Below are positions 23,189 to 30,577 of a stretch of DNA of 64,000 nt, piece by piece. The DNA lies in assembly GCA_028692035.1 (NCBI GenBank), contig JAQUYD010000001.1, positions 62,001-126,000 of the forward strand, in the 5' to 3' direction. Made by a program: the position numbers and the translations under genes. The notes under the pieces are model-generated. The model had not been told where the DNA came from, ran no database searches, and was given only the letters and a program-made list of their open reading frames with translations. This stretch comes from Oscillospiraceae bacterium. GTDB lineage: Bacteria; Bacillota; Clostridia; Oscillospirales; Ruminococcaceae. Each line of letters starts with the position of its first letter. Within the stretch, counting starts at the first letter, position 1.

Positions 23189-24874
23189 TCATTCGTCATC
23201 ATCGCGGTTTGGCCGAATGCCCACCGCATCGCCAACAGATGTCCCGGTAGAGCTAGAAGCCCCACTTTCTTTGATATAGAGGTAAACTGTGTTGGTTTTT
23301 TTGCTGATCATTTCTCCCTCTGCCGGATAAGTCCGGATCACCAGTCCTGGCTCAGCAGAAGAATCGACAATATATACGACCTCATATTTCAATTCATTTT
23401 CTGTTAAGGTTTTGGTTGCAAACTCCAATGTGCTGCCCTGAAGACCCGGCATGGCAACCATCTCGGAACCTTTGCTGACATAAAGCGTCACATACCCTTT
23501 ATTGGGCATTGGCGTCCCCTTTGCCGGCTCCTGGTCATATACAATGTTTTTCGAGTATTCTTCGTTATAATCCTCTTTTTCAATGAACTCAAACCGCGTC
23601 GCATAGGTGGAATCGTTTTTGATGGCAGTAATGTCTTTTCCCACAAAATCCGGCACCCCATCGGCAGATGAGGTCGATACCGTACTGGAGGACTGGTCAT
23701 CCAGATAAGAAATCGTTTGGGACGGGCGAGAGTTCTCCTCCTGCTGACGAAAAATGCCCAACGCATACATCAGCCAAAACATCAGCCCCAGCAGGATAAG
23801 GGTGGTAATCGCCATGGCCCAGACCACCAAACGAACCTTTTTATTTTTGGGCTTTTTGTTTGTTACCTTTAAGTTTACCTTGGACGATTCAAAAACCGCC
23901 GTATGGGTATCCCCTTCCTCCAGCAAAAGCCCAGTAAAGTCGTCTATGCTTTGTACCCGCTTTTCGCTGGAAACGCTCATCCCGGCAAAAATCGCGTCAG
24001 AAATATGCGCAGGAATCTTGCTATTCAATTCGTTGGGCGGGCATAGGTCGTCGCTGATGCGCCGGCTGTTGCCGTCCCCAGGGCGCGTACCGGTAAGGGC
24101 GCGGTAAAGCACCGCAGACACGCCGTACACATCGGTCCAAGTTCCCTGCCAACTGTTCAGCGAATACTGCTCCGGCGCCGTATAGCCTTCAAAAAGCGCT
24201 GATCCGATCTCACCGCCATCCGTCCGTATATCCGCAATGCAAAAGCCGGTCAGCCACATTTTATTATCCTGATCCACCAAAATGGTTTCAGGGCTGATTC
24301 CCCGGTGGATAATTCCTTTTTTGTGCAGCTGTGATAAGGTATTGAGCAGCGGTAAAAACAGCTTTTTTGTCTGGCTCCAGGTCAATTCCCCTCCATTGCG
24401 CTGCAAAAAAGAGGAAAAACTCAGCGCCCTGAGATAACGGTGCACTACATAAACCGTATCGTTGTCGACAAACCGGTCCAGCACCGGCACCATCCCAGTG
24501 ATTTTATTCAGCGCCAGCAGCTGGCGGGAAAGCTCCACAAAATCCGACAGTGCCGTTTTAAACTGCCGTTCATACCCTGTTTTGGGCCGGATACATTGAT
24601 TGGACTCATTGCGCTCGGCAATCTGATCAGGCATGAATTCCCGGATCAATACCTTCTTATCCTCCGACCGATCGTAGGAAATATAGGTAGCGCCCTCGCT
24701 GTTTTTTTCGATTACCCTGCCGATCAAATACCGCTCTTTTAAAACGGTACCCGGCTGCAGGTAGGTCAAGCTATGAGGTGTTCCCTCCTGATAACCGCAA
24801 TGGGGGCACTTTTCAGAACCCTCCGGCAGAGGGTTCATGCAGCCCATGCAAAGTTTTAAGTCGTTTGGGGTCAT
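23189..24874 (-). CDS. Membrane pseudokinase with zinc ribbon and PASTA domains
   Basis: A 561-residue protein. An N-terminal zinc ribbon (CMGCMNPLPEGSEKCPHCGY, 9-28) is followed by a Ser/Thr-kinase fold (about 41-320), a Lys-rich stretch, one membrane helix (about 349-373) and an extracytoplasmic part with at least two PASTA-like repeats (about 405-540). The layout is that of PknB/PrkC-type wall-sensing kinases. The catalytic residues are gone: VAIK Lys is Arg78 (VLIREF), HRD is H-R-Gly192 (IIHRGISPETI), the Asn five residues on is Thr197, and DFG reads G-F-C (210-212). YTAPEQY (APE) survives. It should be an inactive, scaffold or sensor protein. It lies 25 bp after the acyl-CoA ligase gene. 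Confidence 0.85.
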   Translation of the reverse strand: MTPNDLKLCMGCMNPLPEGSEKCPHCGYQEGTPHSLTYLQPGTVLKERYLIGRVIEKNSEGATYISYDRSEDKKVLIREFMPDQIAERNESNQCIRPKTGYERQFKTALSDFVELSRQLLALNKITGMVPVLDRFVDNDTVYVVHRYLRALSFSSFLQRNGGELTWSQTKKLFLPLLNTLSQLHKKGIIHRGISPETILVDQDNKMWLTGFCIADIRTDGGEIGSALFEGYTAPEQYSLNSWQGTWTDVYGVSAVLYRALTGTRPGDGNSRRISDDLCPPNELNSKIPAHISDAIFAGMSVSSEKRVQSIDDFTGLLLEEGDTHTAVFESSKVNLKVTNKKPKNKKVRLVVWAMAITTLILLGLMFWLMYALGIFRQQEENSRPSQTISYLDDQSSSTVSTSSADGVPDFVGKDITAIKNDSTYATRFEFIEKEDYNEEYSKNIVYDQEPAKGTPMPNKGYVTLYVSKGSEMVAMPGLQGSTLEFATKTLTENELKYEVVYIVDSSAEPGLVIRTYPAEGEMISKKTNTVYLYIKESGASSSTGTSVGDAVGIRPNRDDDE

Positions 24875-24899
24875 TCAATTACACGCTCCCGAAAGAATT

Positions 24900-26570
24900 T
24901 TATGCAGTTTCAATCGAGGCTTCTTCTTGGAGATTCAAATGTTCGACCGCCCATTCCCTTAGCTTAAACTTTTGGATTTTGCCCGCCGCGTTCATTGGGA
25001 ACTCTTCCACAAAAGTCACATAGCTGGGGATCTTGTGCCGCGCCATACTCGAACGGACAAAATCCTTTACTTCCTCTTCCGTCAGGGTGCATCCCTCTTT
25101 CAAGATCACGCACGCCATGATCTCTTCGCCGTACCGTTTACTGGGTACGCCGATCACCTGCACATCGCTGATGGACGGATGGGTATACAAAAACTCTTCG
25201 ATCTCCTTGGGATAGATGTTTTCGCCTCCGCGAATGATCATATCCTTGATTCGGCCTGTAATCTTATAATACCCTTTTTCGTCTACGGTTGCAAGGTCTC
25301 CGGAATGCAGCCAACCATCTTTATCAATGACCTGGCGGGTTGCCTCCTCCATTTTGTAATAACCCTTCATTGTATTGTAACCGCGAGAACAAAATTCGCC
25401 GGTCTGCCCTGCGTCCAGAGTTTCGCCGGTCTCCGGATCGACGATCTTCGTCTCTACATGCGGCATTGCGCGGCCAACTGTGCTCACCCGCAGCTCCAAA
25501 CTGTCGTCGGTGGTGGTCATTGTCGTTGCGGGAGAAGCCTCTGTCTGGCCGTAGGTGATTGTAATTTCCCGCATATTCATTTTCTCCACCACCTGCTGCA
25601 TCACCTTGATCGGGCAGGGCGAACCAGCCATAATGCCGGTACGCATGTGGGAGAAGTCATACGCGTCAAAATCCGGGTGCTCCAGCATTCCAATAAACAT
25701 CGTAGGAACGCCATGTACCGCTGTGCATCTTTCGTTTTGCAGCGCGTCCATAACCTTGACCGGACTGTACACATCCACCGGTACCATCGCGGTCGAATGG
25801 GTCAGGCAAGCCATCATGGCCAACACCATACCAAAGCAATGGAAAAAAGGAACGACAATGCACAGCTTGTCATCATGGGTAAATTTCATGCAATCGCCAA
25901 TGGCCTTGCCATTGTTTACAATATTGTAATGGGTCAGCATCACCCCTTTGGGGAACCCGGTGGTCCCCGATGTATACTGCATATTGCATATATCCTGCGG
26001 TTCCACACTGTCGTAGATGGCTCGGAAAGTAGAGTCCTCAACCTTTTCGGCTTTTCGGTACAGTTCCTTCCAATGCAGCATTCCCGCTGGCGCCGTTTCC
26101 TTGCTGCCGGCATAGACCACTGTTTTCAGATATGGCAGCATCGGATCGGCATACTCGCCGGGCTTTGAGTCCTTTAGCGTGGGACACAGTTCATTGACAA
26201 TCTCAACATAATCGTTTTTCTTAAAGTTGTCGATCATGACCAACATCTTTGCGTCGGACTGCCGCAGCAGATATTCCAGCTCAAAAACCTTGTAGGCCGT
26301 ATTGACCGTTACCAGCACCGCGCCAATTTTGGTGCAGGCAAAAAAGGTCAGCATCCACTCTGGGACATTGGTAGCCCAGATCGCCACATGATCTCCTTTA
26401 CAGATCCCCTGCTCCAAAAAGCCTTTGGCAATGGTCTCGGCTTCTTTATTAAACTCTTTCCAAGTACGACGGTAGTCCCGATCTGTAAATTTGACGGCTT
26501 CATCGTCTGGATATTGCTTTGCCACCTGCTCCAAGAGTTTGCTCACCGTAATATTCATCATATCATCCAT
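24900..26570 (-). CDS. AMP-forming acyl-CoA ligase
   Basis: Activates a carboxylic acid to its CoA thioester through an acyl-adenylate. The 556-residue protein has the A3/P-loop motif MQYTSGTTGFPKGVMLTHYN (about 198), TYGQTEASPATTM, GELCSRGY-like GEFCSRGYNTMKGYY, SGDLATVDEKGYYKITGR, and the catalytic Lys region MNAAGKIQKFKLRE at the C-terminus. The family covers medium- and long-chain fatty acids and short branched acids; specificity cannot be read here. The start at 26570 (MDDMMNITVSKLLEQV) has GGGAGGAG upstream. It directly follows a leucine-type T-box leader, which points to a role tied to leucine supply, perhaps isovalerate activation (inference). Confidence 0.92.
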   Translation of the reverse strand: MDDMMNITVSKLLEQVAKQYPDDEAVKFTDRDYRRTWKEFNKEAETIAKGFLEQGICKGDHVAIWATNVPEWMLTFFACTKIGAVLVTVNTAYKVFELEYLLRQSDAKMLVMIDNFKKNDYVEIVNELCPTLKDSKPGEYADPMLPYLKTVVYAGSKETAPAGMLHWKELYRKAEKVEDSTFRAIYDSVEPQDICNMQYTSGTTGFPKGVMLTHYNIVNNGKAIGDCMKFTHDDKLCIVVPFFHCFGMVLAMMACLTHSTAMVPVDVYSPVKVMDALQNERCTAVHGVPTMFIGMLEHPDFDAYDFSHMRTGIMAGSPCPIKVMQQVVEKMNMREITITYGQTEASPATTMTTTDDSLELRVSTVGRAMPHVETKIVDPETGETLDAGQTGEFCSRGYNTMKGYYKMEEATRQVIDKDGWLHSGDLATVDEKGYYKITGRIKDMIIRGGENIYPKEIEEFLYTHPSISDVQVIGVPSKRYGEEIMACVILKEGCTLTEEEVKDFVRSSMARHKIPSYVTFVEEFPMNAAGKIQKFKLREWAVEHLNLQEEASIETA

Positions 26571-26599
26571 CGCTTGTTCTCCTCCCATTATTTTTCCAT

Positions 26600-26880
26600 T
26601 TGGCCAAATAAAAAAGCCTTCGTCTTCTAAAAAGAAGACGAAGGCGAATCCTCCGCGGTACCACTCCTGTTGACATGAAACATGTCCGCTTTGCCGCATC
26701 AAAAAATGCGTTTTCCGATATCGGCGGAAAAGCCGTTCAAGCCTACTGGAATTTCGTTCAGCTGACCGCTCAAGGGTGAGTTCGGGAACTTTGCAATAAC
26801 CGCTTTTCAGCTACCTGCGGCTCTCTGCATACTGCAAGGAAACCTACTAATCCCTATCAACGCGTTGACCTTATGAAGTT
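26600..26880 (-). promoter_or_regulatory. T-box riboswitch leader, leucine (CUC) specifier
   Basis: The minus strand carries the T-box core AGGAGTGGTACCGCGG (around 26651-26669), a stem I region with CAGAGAGCC, and the specifier-loop sequence CCGAACTCACCCTTGAGC. Aligned with glyQS-type leaders, the codon before the conserved A is CUC (26780-26778), a leucine codon. The UGGU of the antiterminator bulge would pair with NCCA of a tRNA with discriminator A, as in tRNA-Leu. The intrinsic terminator lies at 26610-26645. Uncharged tRNA-Leu should switch transcription on into the acyl-CoA ligase gene, 30 bp downstream. Confidence 0.9.
26610..26645 (-). terminator. T-box-controlled attenuator terminator
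   Basis: Perfect 13-bp stem GCCTTCGTCTTCT with its complement around a four-base loop (26629-26632), followed on the minus strand by TTTTTTATT. Its 5' arm overlaps the T-box antiterminator region. Confidence 0.9.
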
Positions 26881-26886
26881 GCAATT

Positions 26887-26915
26887 ATCTTAACAATTTT
26901 TAACTTAAAAGTCAA
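26887..26915 (-). promoter_or_regulatory. Promoter of the T-box operon
   Basis: Minus strand: -35 TTGACT (26915-26910), 17-bp spacer, -10 TAAGAT (26892-26887). Transcription should begin at about 26880, right at the start of T-box stem I. Confidence 0.8.
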
Positions 26916-27016
26916 CCGTATTTTTTAATTTCGACAAATTATAAGGAAAAAAGCAAAGAACTTTTCAAATTTCGGCATAATCCTCCAAAAAAGTGCCAAG
27001 CTCAGATTTGCATGAT

Positions 27017-27028
27017 AAACGTATGTTC
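27017..27028. promoter_or_regulatory. LexA-like box downstream of the small membrane protein gene
   Basis: AAACGTATGTTC shares its last 11 bases with the box at 27309-27320, and lies just past the stop codon at 27030. It has one mismatch to GAAC-N4-GTTC. No promoter is evident beside it. Confidence 0.35.
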
Positions 27029-27029
27029 T

Positions 27030-27260
27030 CTACACGGACGCACGATTCCGCATCGCACGCATTTTACGGCTGCGGCGCATTTTAACTTCGTCCATTCTAC
27101 AAAGCAGCATTCCAAACATGCCTGAAAACAAAAATCCAACTGACGCAAGGCCCTGCATGCAAGCCCGTCCAACCGTAATATTACCAACGTCACTGGCGCC
27201 GGCCGTACCAAGCAACATAATCGCACCAACTGTAATCAACATGATAAAAAACTTTTTCAT
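27030..27260 (-). CDS. Small membrane protein under apparent SOS control
   Basis: Not recognised by family. The 76-residue product has two hydrophobic segments, FFIMLITVGAIMLLGTAGA (about 4-22) and ASVGFLFSGMFGMLLC (about 46-61), separated by a polar loop. It ends in a strongly basic tail (KMRRSRKMRAMRNRASV). GGAGG lies eight bases ahead of the ATG at 27260. The promoter is a perfect sigma-A consensus covered by LexA-type boxes, so the gene should be silent until DNA damage. Small SOS membrane proteins in Gram-positives (for example YneA) block division, but there is no LysM or other similarity here. Toxin-like or division-inhibitor roles are inference. Confidence 0.75.
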   Translation of the reverse strand: MKKFFIMLITVGAIMLLGTAGASDVGNITVGRACMQGLASVGFLFSGMFGMLLCRMDEVKMRRSRKMRAMRNRASV

Positions 27261-27283
27261 AGTCAAATCCTCCGTAATCATTA

Positions 27284-27295
27284 GAACGTCTGTTC
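27284..27295. promoter_or_regulatory. LexA/DinR box, perfect palindrome
   Basis: GAACGTCTGTTC matches GAAC-N4-GTTC exactly, the core of the Gram-positive SOS box. On the minus strand it sits just downstream of the expected transcription start, between promoter and ribosome binding site. Confidence 0.8.
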
Positions 27296-27304
27296 TTTAT
27301 CGTT

Positions 27305-27333
27305 ATTATAACGTATGTTCTTTTTATTGTCAA
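27305..27333 (-). promoter_or_regulatory. Consensus promoter of the SOS-type small membrane protein gene
   Basis: Minus strand: perfect -35 TTGACA (27333-27328), 17-bp spacer and perfect -10 TATAAT (27310-27305). Such an ideal promoter would be very strong unless repressed. Confidence 0.9.
27309..27320. promoter_or_regulatory. LexA-type box overlapping the -10
   Basis: TAACGTATGTTC has one mismatch to GAAC-N4-GTTC. It overlaps the -10 hexamer and spacer of the promoter, where a repressor would block RNA polymerase. Confidence 0.65.
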
Positions 27334-27341
27334 GCAAAAAA

Positions 27342-27353
27342 GAACAAATATTC
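27342..27353. promoter_or_regulatory. Third, weaker LexA-type box upstream of the -35
   Basis: GAACAAATATTC has one mismatch to GAAC-N4-GTTC and lies nine bases upstream of the -35 element. Confidence 0.45.
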
Positions 27354-27391
27354 TTTTATTTTTACCGCTTATTTCTTTGCTGATTGAACTG

Positions 27392-27418
27392 CGGTTGCAT
27401 CGAAACGCAATGCAACCG
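27392..27418. repeat. Small inverted repeat
   Basis: CGGTTGCAT and ATGCAACCG form a 9-bp stem with a nine-base loop. No T run follows on either strand. It lies between the SOS-type promoter and the yebC terminator; its role is unknown. Confidence 0.4.
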
Positions 27419-27430
27419 GATATAAAACAA

Positions 27431-27461
27431 GGAACGGCAGACTCGGAAGTCATGCCGTTCC
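27431..27461 (-). terminator. Probable terminator of yebC
   Basis: GGAACGGCA (27431-27439) pairs with TGCCGTTCC (27453-27461), with an inner GACT/AGTC stem. On the minus strand TTGTTTTAT follows the stem. It lies 66 bp past the yebC stop. Confidence 0.65.
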
Positions 27462-27526
27462 CAACAAACAATTTTGTTTCTTGCACAGCCTAGTACAGGC
27501 CGAGATGTATTTTTGAAACGGAAAGG

Positions 27527-28267
27527 TTACCCTTCATAATCCTCTTCGTTTTCCCAGTTGTGCCATACGTTTTGGATATCGTCATTGTCATCCATTACTT
27601 CCAGCATTTTTCCCATCTTAATCACCAGATCCGGATCCTCAATCGTCGTCATCGTACTGGGGATATATTCGACCTCTGCAGATGCCAAAGTATAGCCTTT
27701 TGCCTCCAACGCCTCGCGCACCGCGCGCAAATCAGTGGAATCCGTAAAAATCTCAATGGAGTCTTCATCGTACTTAAAATCGGCGGCACCCGCCTCCATA
27801 CAGTCCTCCATGATTTGATCCTCAGCAATTCCGCTATTCTCAATCAAGATTAAGCCCTTTTGCTCAAACATAAAAGAGACGCAGCCGTTTTGTCCCAAAT
27901 TCCCACCAAACTTATCAAAATAATGGCGCAAATCGCCGGCTGTGCGATTCCGGTTGTCAGTCAGCGCTTCCACAATTACCGCAACGCCGCAGGGCCCGTA
28001 CCCTTCGTAGAAAATGGTTTCATAATCATTCTTATCGCCCTCGGAGCTGGCTTTCTTGATGATCCGTTCGATGTTATCATTCGGTACATTGTTTGACTTC
28101 GCTTTGGAAATCAAATCGCGTAGCTTGCCGTTTACCGCCGGATCCGAACCGCCTTCTTTTACCGCCACGCTGATTTCGCGGCCGATTTTAGTGAAAATTT
28201 TGGCCCGCTGGCTATCGGTCTTTTCCTTTTTGCGTTTAATCGTGCTCCACTTTGAATGTCCGGACAT
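27527..28267 (-). CDS. yebC: YebC/PmpR family protein
   Basis: A 246-residue member of the YebC/TACO1 family, long annotated as a transcriptional regulator and more recently linked to translation of proline-rich stretches. It opens with the signature MSGHSKWSTIKRKKEKTDSQRAKIFTKIGREISVAV. Further marks are DNIERIIKKASSEG, YEGYGPCGVAVIVEALTDNRNRTAGDLRHYFDKFGGNLG and the acidic C-terminus. It has its own promoter and terminator and appears monocistronic. Confidence 0.95.
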   Translation of the reverse strand: MSGHSKWSTIKRKKEKTDSQRAKIFTKIGREISVAVKEGGSDPAVNGKLRDLISKAKSNNVPNDNIERIIKKASSEGDKNDYETIFYEGYGPCGVAVIVEALTDNRNRTAGDLRHYFDKFGGNLGQNGCVSFMFEQKGLILIENSGIAEDQIMEDCMEAGAADFKYDEDSIEIFTDSTDLRAVREALEAKGYTLASAEVEYIPSTMTTIEDPDLVIKMGKMLEVMDDNDDIQNVWHNWENEEDYEG

Positions 28268-28306
28268 GGGTAAAACCGCCTTTCCAATTCTCGCATTAAC
28301 TTAAAT

Positions 28307-28335
28307 ATTTTATCATGGCTTATAGAAGATTGCAA
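28307..28335 (-). promoter_or_regulatory. Promoter of yebC
   Basis: Minus strand: -35 TTGCAA (28335-28330), 17-bp spacer, -10 TAAAAT (28312-28307), 40 bp upstream of the coding start. Confidence 0.7.
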
Positions 28336-28381
28336 GCCCTATCCCTGTTCGAATCGGGTCTACTTCGTTTTTTCTGCACAA

Positions 28382-28414
28382 AAAAGGCGAAGAGCTTCAT
28401 TCTCTTCGCCTTTT
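28382..28414 (-). terminator. Terminator of the rubrerythrin gene
   Basis: AAAAGGCGAAGAG (28382-28394) and CTCTTCGCCTTTT (28402-28414) are perfect arms around a seven-base loop. On the minus strand T residues follow. It lies 19 bp past the stop. Confidence 0.9.
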
Positions 28415-28432
28415 GTCGGAACATGATAAACT

Positions 28433-28981
28433 CTATTTGTTAAAATAACGATTGAGCATTCCCTGGAACGCACAGCCATGTCGAGCTTCGTCCTTGCACA
28501 TCTCATGAACAGTGTCATGGATCGCGTCCAGTCCCAGCTCCTTCGCGCGGGTAGCCAGTTTCTTTTTGCCCTCGCAGGCGCCATGCTCTGCCATCGCACG
28601 CATCTCAACATTCTTTTTCGTATCGGGATAAACAACCTCGCCCAGCAACTCCGCAAATTTTGCTGCATGCTCCGCTTCTTCAAAAGCAAATCTCTTATAA
28701 GCTTCAGCGATTTCGGGATAGCCTTCTCTGTCCGCCTGGCGGCTCATGGCCAAATACATGCCCACCTCTGTGCACTCGCCGGTAAAGTTTTGGCGCAATC
28801 CCTCAACGATCTCAGGATCAACACCGGCGGCTACGCCGATTCTATGCTCGTCGGCCCAAACAAGGCCCTGGGTGCTTTGCTCTTGAAATTTAGAAGCAGG
28901 CGCTTTACACTGCGGGCAAAATTCCGGCGCTTCTTTCCCAGTAAAGACATATCCACAAATGGTACAAATAAACGTTTTCAT
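28433..28981 (-). CDS. Reverse-type rubrerythrin
   Basis: A 182-residue non-haem iron peroxidase that reduces hydrogen peroxide in anaerobes. The domain order is reversed compared with classical rubrerythrin: the rubredoxin-like module is N-terminal ([23 protein letters not shown], four Cys) and the ferritin-like di-iron domain follows, with Glu/His ligands in [41 protein letters not shown] and [16 protein letters not shown]. This form is known from Clostridium as an oxygen- and peroxide-induced protein. AGGAGG precedes the ATG. A near-palindrome at the transcription start may be an operator. Confidence 0.93.
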   Translation of the reverse strand: MKTFICTICGYVFTGKEAPEFCPQCKAPASKFQEQSTQGLVWADEHRIGVAAGVDPEIVEGLRQNFTGECTEVGMYLAMSRQADREGYPEIAEAYKRFAFEEAEHAAKFAELLGEVVYPDTKKNVEMRAMAEHGACEGKKKLATRAKELGLDAIHDTVHEMCKDEARHGCAFQGMLNRYFNK

Positions 28982-29025
28982 TTTAAATCCTCCTGTTGCA
29001 TTTTGTTTGTTGATTTCTTATTCGT

Positions 29026-29070
29026 ATTGATTACGATTAATAATATACTACATCAGTAGATGAATTGCAA
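29026..29070 (-). promoter_or_regulatory. Promoter and possible operator of the rubrerythrin gene
   Basis: Minus strand: -35 TTGCAA (29070-29065), 17-bp spacer, -10 TATATT (29047-29042). The near-palindrome ATTGATTACGATTAAT (29026-29041) overlaps the expected start site. PerR-type repressors control such genes in relatives, but the match to a PerR box is poor, so the regulator is open. Confidence 0.55.
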
Positions 29071-29125
29071 CTACTTTTCCCGAAAAAATCGAATTTTTTG
29101 AGAAATGAGGCTTTTTTCGTCAAAA

Positions 29126-29920
29126 TTAGATCTGATATGCTTTGATGGCGCCAGTCGGGCATTCACCGACACAAGCGCCGCAGTTCGTGCACAGTGCCGG
29201 ATCAATATGGGCCAAATTATCTGTAACTGTAATTGCTCCGGTGGGGCAAGTTTTTTCACATTTTTTGCACCCAATACACCCGTCTTGGCAAACCTTTCGG
29301 GTCTGTGCACCCTTATCATGGCTGGAACAGCTGACATAGACCTTGCTGGTCGCAGGGATTACATCGATCAAATGGTTGGGACATTCTTTGGCGCACATAC
29401 CGCAGCCGACGCATTTGCTCTTATCCACTACCGCAATGCCGTCGACAATATGGATTGCATCATACTTACAGGCCAAAACACAGTCACCGAATCCTAAGCA
29501 CGCGTGGGAGCAACTGCCCCTCCCTTGGTAAAAAGAATTGCAGGCGGCGCAGGTTTTTACCCCCTGATAGTCCATAATATATTCCGTAGCGTTACAGTTG
29601 CCACCGCATTTTACAATGGCAAACTGCTCTTCCACGTCTGCAACCGCAACACCCAGCACGGCGCTGACTTCAGCGCTGACCTTATCGCCACCCGGGATGC
29701 ACAAGTTTGTTTTCGCCCCGTTGCACAGGGCATGGGCATAATCGTCGCATCCCGCATAGCCGCAGGCGCCGCAGTTGACGCCCGGCAGCTGGACGCGGAC
29801 CTTTTCGTACGTCTCATCCGTTTTGACTGCCAAAAATTTTGCAGCCACCACCAAAATCGCCGACAGCAACAATCCGCCGCCAGTGACGAGCAGGATAGGG
29901 AAAATATAAGCTTCGAACAT
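29126..29920 (-). CDS. rnfB: Rnf complex subunit B (multi Fe-S ferredoxin subunit)
   Basis: RnfB accepts electrons from ferredoxin at the cytosolic face of the Rnf complex. The 264-residue protein has one N-terminal membrane helix, a Cys cluster [20 protein letters not shown], a second Cys-rich region with [21 protein letters not shown] and GDCVLAC, and C-terminal ferredoxin motifs [24 protein letters not shown] and [12 protein letters not shown], so many [4Fe-4S] clusters. The start at 29920 ([12 protein letters not shown]) has AAAGGAG nine bases upstream; a TTG at 29944 would add eight residues. It is the last gene of rnfCDGEAB. Confidence 0.95.
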   Translation of the reverse strand: MFEAYIFPILLVTGGGLLLSAILVVAAKFLAVKTDETYEKVRVQLPGVNCGACGYAGCDDYAHALCNGAKTNLCIPGGDKVSAEVSAVLGVAVADVEEQFAIVKCGGNCNATEYIMDYQGVKTCAACNSFYQGRGSCSHACLGFGDCVLACKYDAIHIVDGIAVVDKSKCVGCGMCAKECPNHLIDVIPATSKVYVSCSSHDKGAQTRKVCQDGCIGCKKCEKTCPTGAITVTDNLAHIDPALCTNCGACVGECPTGAIKAYQI

Positions 29921-29956
29921 CTTTCCAAGCTCCTTTACAATCAAATTGGCAGAGGA

Positions 29957-30577
29957 TTATTTGAACAATCCGTCTACAACGCCGCCAAAGCCCATGAACG
30001 CAACCGATACGATCGCTGCCGCGATCAAAGTGATCGGCATGCCCTGGAAGCATTTAGGGGTCTTTTCCGAGTCCAGTCTGCTTCTAACGCCAGCAAATAG
30101 TACCATTGCCAGCATAAAGCCCAGGCCAGCGCCTAATGAGTACAATAGCGCGTTCCCAAAAGACGTGCCAAAACCGACAGTGGGATCCCAGTTATCAATA
30201 TCCAGCATCGTGACGCCCAAAACCGCACAGTTGGTGGTGATCAAGGGCAGGTATACCCCCAGCGCGCGATGGAGCGCAGGCATGAATTTTTTCAAAACCA
30301 TTTCAACCAGCTGAACCAACGCCGCGATGACCAGAATAAACACCAAGGTCTCCATATATTTCAGATCATACGGGGCCAGCAGGAAAACATAGATCGGGAA
30401 CGTTACCGCGGTGGCAATCACCATTACAAAGATAACGGCGGTGCTCATGCCAATGGCGGAGTCCAATTTTTTGGAAACGCCCAAAAACGGGCAGATTCCC
30501 AGGAATTTCGCCAAAATAAAGTTTTCAGCCAGAATGGCGGTCAACAAAATGACCATCATATTTCTCGCAAATTCCAT
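29957..30577 (-). CDS. rnfA: Rnf complex subunit A
   Basis: RnfA is an integral membrane subunit, homologous to RnfE and NqrE, that with RnfE holds a membrane-embedded Fe-S centre. The 206-residue product has about six hydrophobic helices and family segments AENFILAKFLGICPFLGVSKKLDSAIGM, ALGVYLPLITTNCAVLGVTM and the Cys residues in GICPF and TNCAVLG that bind the shared [2Fe-2S] cluster. Its start codon is adjacent to the rnfE stop (overlap), so the two are co-translated. Confidence 0.96.
   Translation of the reverse strand: MEFARNMMVILLTAILAENFILAKFLGICPFLGVSKKLDSAIGMSTAVIFVMVIATAVTFPIYVFLLAPYDLKYMETLVFILVIAALVQLVEMVLKKFMPALHRALGVYLPLITTNCAVLGVTMLDIDNWDPTVGFGTSFGNALLYSLGAGLGFMLAMVLFAGVRSRLDSEKTPKCFQGMPITLIAAAIVSVAFMGFGGVVDGLFK

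Noticed and set aside
24972-26168. A 398-codon open frame antisense to the acyl-CoA ligase gene
   Set aside because: Rich in His, Arg and Cys in a way typical of shadow frames, with no start signals and no recognisable domain.
26930-26990. Possible 17-codon minus-strand peptide starting MPKFEKFFAFFLIICRN
   Set aside because: GGAGG is only three bases from its ATG, it overlaps the T-box promoter, and no other evidence supports it.
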